Shown piece after piece: positions 62,172-64,000 of a stretch of 64,000 nucleotides of DNA. Position numbers and translations under genes: made by a program. How positions within the stretch are numbered: position 1 is the first letter of the stretch; every line of letters starts with the position of its first letter. This stretch comes from Burkholderia pyrrocinia (lineage in GTDB: Bacteria > Pseudomonadota > Gammaproteobacteria > Burkholderiales > Burkholderiaceae): assembly GCF_001028665.1 (NCBI RefSeq), contig NZ_CP011504.1:372001-436000 (forward strand), in the 5' to 3' direction. The notes below the pieces were generated by a model. The model did no database searches and was not told the DNA's origin. It saw only the letters and a list, made by a program, of their open reading frames with translations.

Positions 62172-62675
62172 GTGCTTCCCCTCACCGTCATTCATCTCAA
62201 CGGCCCGATCAACAGCGGTAAATCGACGATCGGCGCCGCGCTTGCGCAAGCGCTGCCCGACGCCCGCTTCATCGACGGCGACGATCACGACGCGCCGGAA
62301 AATGCGCCGTTCGAAGTGCAGTGGGCGATCGCGCTGGAGCGCCTCGTTCGCTGCATAACCGATACGCACAAACGTTTTCTTGTGGTCGCCTATCCGATCG
62401 GCGAAGTGGAATTCGCGCGTCTGCGCGCTGCGTGCGACGCGCGCTCGGCGCGTCTGTTCGTCGTGACGCTGGCGCCGCCGGAAGCGGTCGCGCGATCGAA
62501 TCGGGGAGAGCGCGTGTTGACGGACTGGGAGCGGGAACGCGTCGCGCAGATGTATCGCGAAGGCTATGCGTCGCGAACCTTCAGCGACTGTCTGGTCGAC
62601 ACGTCACACATGTCGGTGGACGCGTGCGCGACGGAGATCGCGCGGCGCGTCGTCGCGCTGGACTCGCAGCCTTGA
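62172..62675 (+). CDS. Small P-loop kinase, shikimate/adenylylsulfate-kinase-like
   Basis: The 167-residue protein starts at GTG 62172. VIHLNGPINSGKSTIGAALA carries a Walker A GPINSGKST (11-19). DARFIDGDDHDAPENAPFEV is the substrate-side DGDD, then RFLVVAYPIGEVEFARL and later RGERVLTDWERERVAQMY. Fold and size are those of gluconate/shikimate/APS kinases. The substrate is unknown. It is divergent from the short tpsA operon, with about 215 bases between the start codons. Confidence 0.8.
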   Translation: MLPLTVIHLNGPINSGKSTIGAALAQALPDARFIDGDDHDAPENAPFEVQWAIALERLVRCITDTHKRFLVVAYPIGEVEFARLRAACDARSARLFVVTLAPPEAVARSNRGERVLTDWERERVAQMYREGYASRTFSDCLVDTSHMSVDACATEIARRVVALDSQP

Positions 62676-62783
62676 CGCGCTAGTGTGCTCGATAGTGACG
62701 GATTCGCGTCGATTCATGTCTCACGGTCATCGGGGCTTTGGGCGTGTGACGCATCGGGCACCGGTTGCCCCGGTGCACGCACC

Positions 62784-64000
62784 TCAATGGTTGTGCCGCA
62801 CCCCCGACACGAGCGCCTGCTGCGACGCCTTCCGGCTCAGCATCAGCGTAACGACCGCCGACACCGCGAGCGTGCCCGCCACGACGTAGAGCCCCGCCGC
62901 ATACCCGCCCGTCACATGCTTGAGCCAGCCGATCGCGAACGGCCCGACGAACCCGCCGAGATTGCCGATCGAGTTGATCATCGCGATCCCGGCGGCCGCG
63001 CCCGCGCCTGACAGGAACGCGCTCGGCATCGCCCACAGCGGCGCCTTCGCGGCGCTGATCCCGATGTTGACGACGACCAGCGCGAGCACGGTCAAGAGCG
63101 CGGTGCTCGCCTGCCCCGCGAACACGAAGCCGATGCACGCGAGCACACAGGGAATCACGACGTGCCACGTGCGCTCGCCGGTGCGATCCGAATGCCGCGC
63201 CCAGACGATCATCGCGACGACCGCGGCGATGCTCGGGATGCCGGTCAGCAAGCCCGTCTGCAGCGCGGTGAAGCCGAACTGCTTGACCATCAGCGGCGCC
63301 CACAGCCCGAGCGTGTACAGCCCGGCCGACGTGCCGAAGTAGATCAGCGCAAGCGCCAGCACGCGCGGATCGCGCAACGCCTGCCACGCGCCGGCCGTAT
63401 GCCCGGCATGCGTGTGCCGCGCGTCGGCCTCGGCTTTCAGCTTCGCGATCAGCCAGTCGCGCTCGTCCGGCTGCAGCCACGCGGCCTTCGACGGCGCATC
63501 GGTCAGGCACTTCAGCACGACGAAGCCGAGCACGACCGCCGGCAGCGCTTCGACGATATACAGCATCTGCCAGTCGGCGAGCCCGAACATCGGCGGCATC
63601 TGCATGATCGCGCCCGACAGCGGCGAGCCGATCGCGGTCGAGATCGGCGCGGCCGCCATGAACCACGCGGCGGCCACCGCGCGCTGCTTCGTGGGAAACC
63701 ACAGGCTGAGGTACAGGATGATGCCGGGAAAGAACCCGGCTTCGGCCACGCCGAGCAGGAAGCGCAGCACGTAGAAGCTCGTCGGCCCGACGGCGAACGC
63801 GGACACCGCCGACACGATGCCCCACGTGATCATCACCCGCGCGATCCAGATGCGTGCACCGACACGATGGAGAATCAGGTTGGACGGCACTTCGAACAGG
63901 AAGTAGCCGATGAAGAACAGGCCGCCGCCGAACCCGAACGCGGTCGGCGACAGGCCGATCGCCTTGTTCATCGTCATCGCGGCAAAGCCGACGTTGACAC
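62784..64000 (-). CDS. MFS transporter, anion:cation symporter type (5' end outside window)
   Basis: At least 404 residues are encoded, continuing past the window end; the first methionine visible, at 63977, is not likely to be the start since the frame stays open (VNVGFAAMTMNKAIGLSPTA). GGGLFFIGYFLFEVPSNLIL, then RVGARIWIARVMITWGIVSA and RFLLGVAEAGFFPGIILYLS are typical of the ACS family (phthalate, tartrate, hexuronate transporters), with about ten membrane helices visible. The central loop carries APSKAAWLQPDERDWLIAKL, the LxxxER element of the family. The substrate cannot be told without the neighbours to the right. Confidence 0.88.
   Translation of the reverse strand, partial: VNVGFAAMTMNKAIGLSPTAFGFGGGLFFIGYFLFEVPSNLILHRVGARIWIARVMITWGIVSAVSAFAVGPTSFYVLRFLLGVAEAGFFPGIILYLSLWFPTKQRAVAAAWFMAAAPISTAIGSPLSGAIMQMPPMFGLADWQMLYIVEALPAVVLGFVVLKCLTDAPSKAAWLQPDERDWLIAKLKAEADARHTHAGHTAGAWQALRDPRVLALALIYFGTSAGLYTLGLWAPLMVKQFGFTALQTGLLTGIPSIAAVVAMIVWARHSDRTGERTWHVVIPCVLACIGFVFAGQASTALLTVLALVVVNIGISAAKAPLWAMPSAFLSGAGAAAGIAMINSIGNLGGFVGPFAIGWLKHVTGGYAAGLYVVAGTLAVSAVVTLMLSRKASQQALVSGVRHNH

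Overview
The window is a high-GC, gene-dense stretch of a betaproteobacterial chromosome. Gene content and codon use point to Burkholderia sensu stricto, probably the B. cepacia complex: a HisJQMP-type amino-acid transporter, LysP, an OmpC-like porin, DUF3717 and DUF3761 proteins, a tiny HHHH-type secreted peptide, an intracellular PHB depolymerase and a very large two-partner secretion (TPS) locus. This assignment rests on family recognition only. No rRNA, tRNA, insertion sequence or CRISPR array was seen.

Region by region: 0.2-5.9 kb is a lower-GC accessory block, all on the minus strand. It holds a GNAT acetyltransferase, an overlapping AAA+ ATPase/HEPN pair, an OLD-like ATPase with a TOPRIM domain and a SymE-like toxin, and looks like a small defence island. 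6-12 kb holds a membrane-anchored protein, a chemoreceptor, and a three-gene set (cNMP-binding/HTH/FliG-like fusion, MotA-like, MotB-like). 12-16 kb has a GST, PHB depolymerase, two small exported proteins and a cupin. 16-22.5 kb has the argT/hisJ-hisQ-hisM-hisP operon with a perfect HutC-type operator upstream, an orphan small gene, a porin and a hutC-like repressor gene. 22.5-28.4 kb has a glycosyltransferase divergent from a TetR gene, and a second TetR gene divergent from a DUF3313 lipoprotein/MCE (PqiB-like) pair with two matching candidate operators. 28.4-37.6 kb contains a hydrolase, a LysR regulator, DUF3717, lysP, a diguanylate cyclase preceded by a C10 tract, a FUSC-family protein and argG.

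37.6-62.1 kb, all minus strand, is dominated by a TPS/contact-dependent-inhibition-like locus. In transcription order it holds a short TpsA (718 aa), one TpsB, a parvulin, a giant 5142-aa TpsA with a methyltransferase-like C-terminus, a translationally coupled candidate immunity gene, and then a graveyard of spare parts. These are two homologous toxin tails flanking a SUKH immunity gene through GTGA and ATGA overlaps, a fragment of a TPS domain, and a decayed copy of the promoter, leader hairpin and N-terminus of the short tpsA. Two lipoprotein genes follow. The right edge carries a small P-loop kinase gene (plus strand) and an MFS transporter cut by the window end.

The most promising leads for undescribed biology are the AAA/HEPN module, the cNMP-HTH-FliG fusion with its private MotA/MotB pair, and the short-TpsA/TpsB/parvulin/giant-TpsA locus with its displaced toxin tails and duplicated leader.
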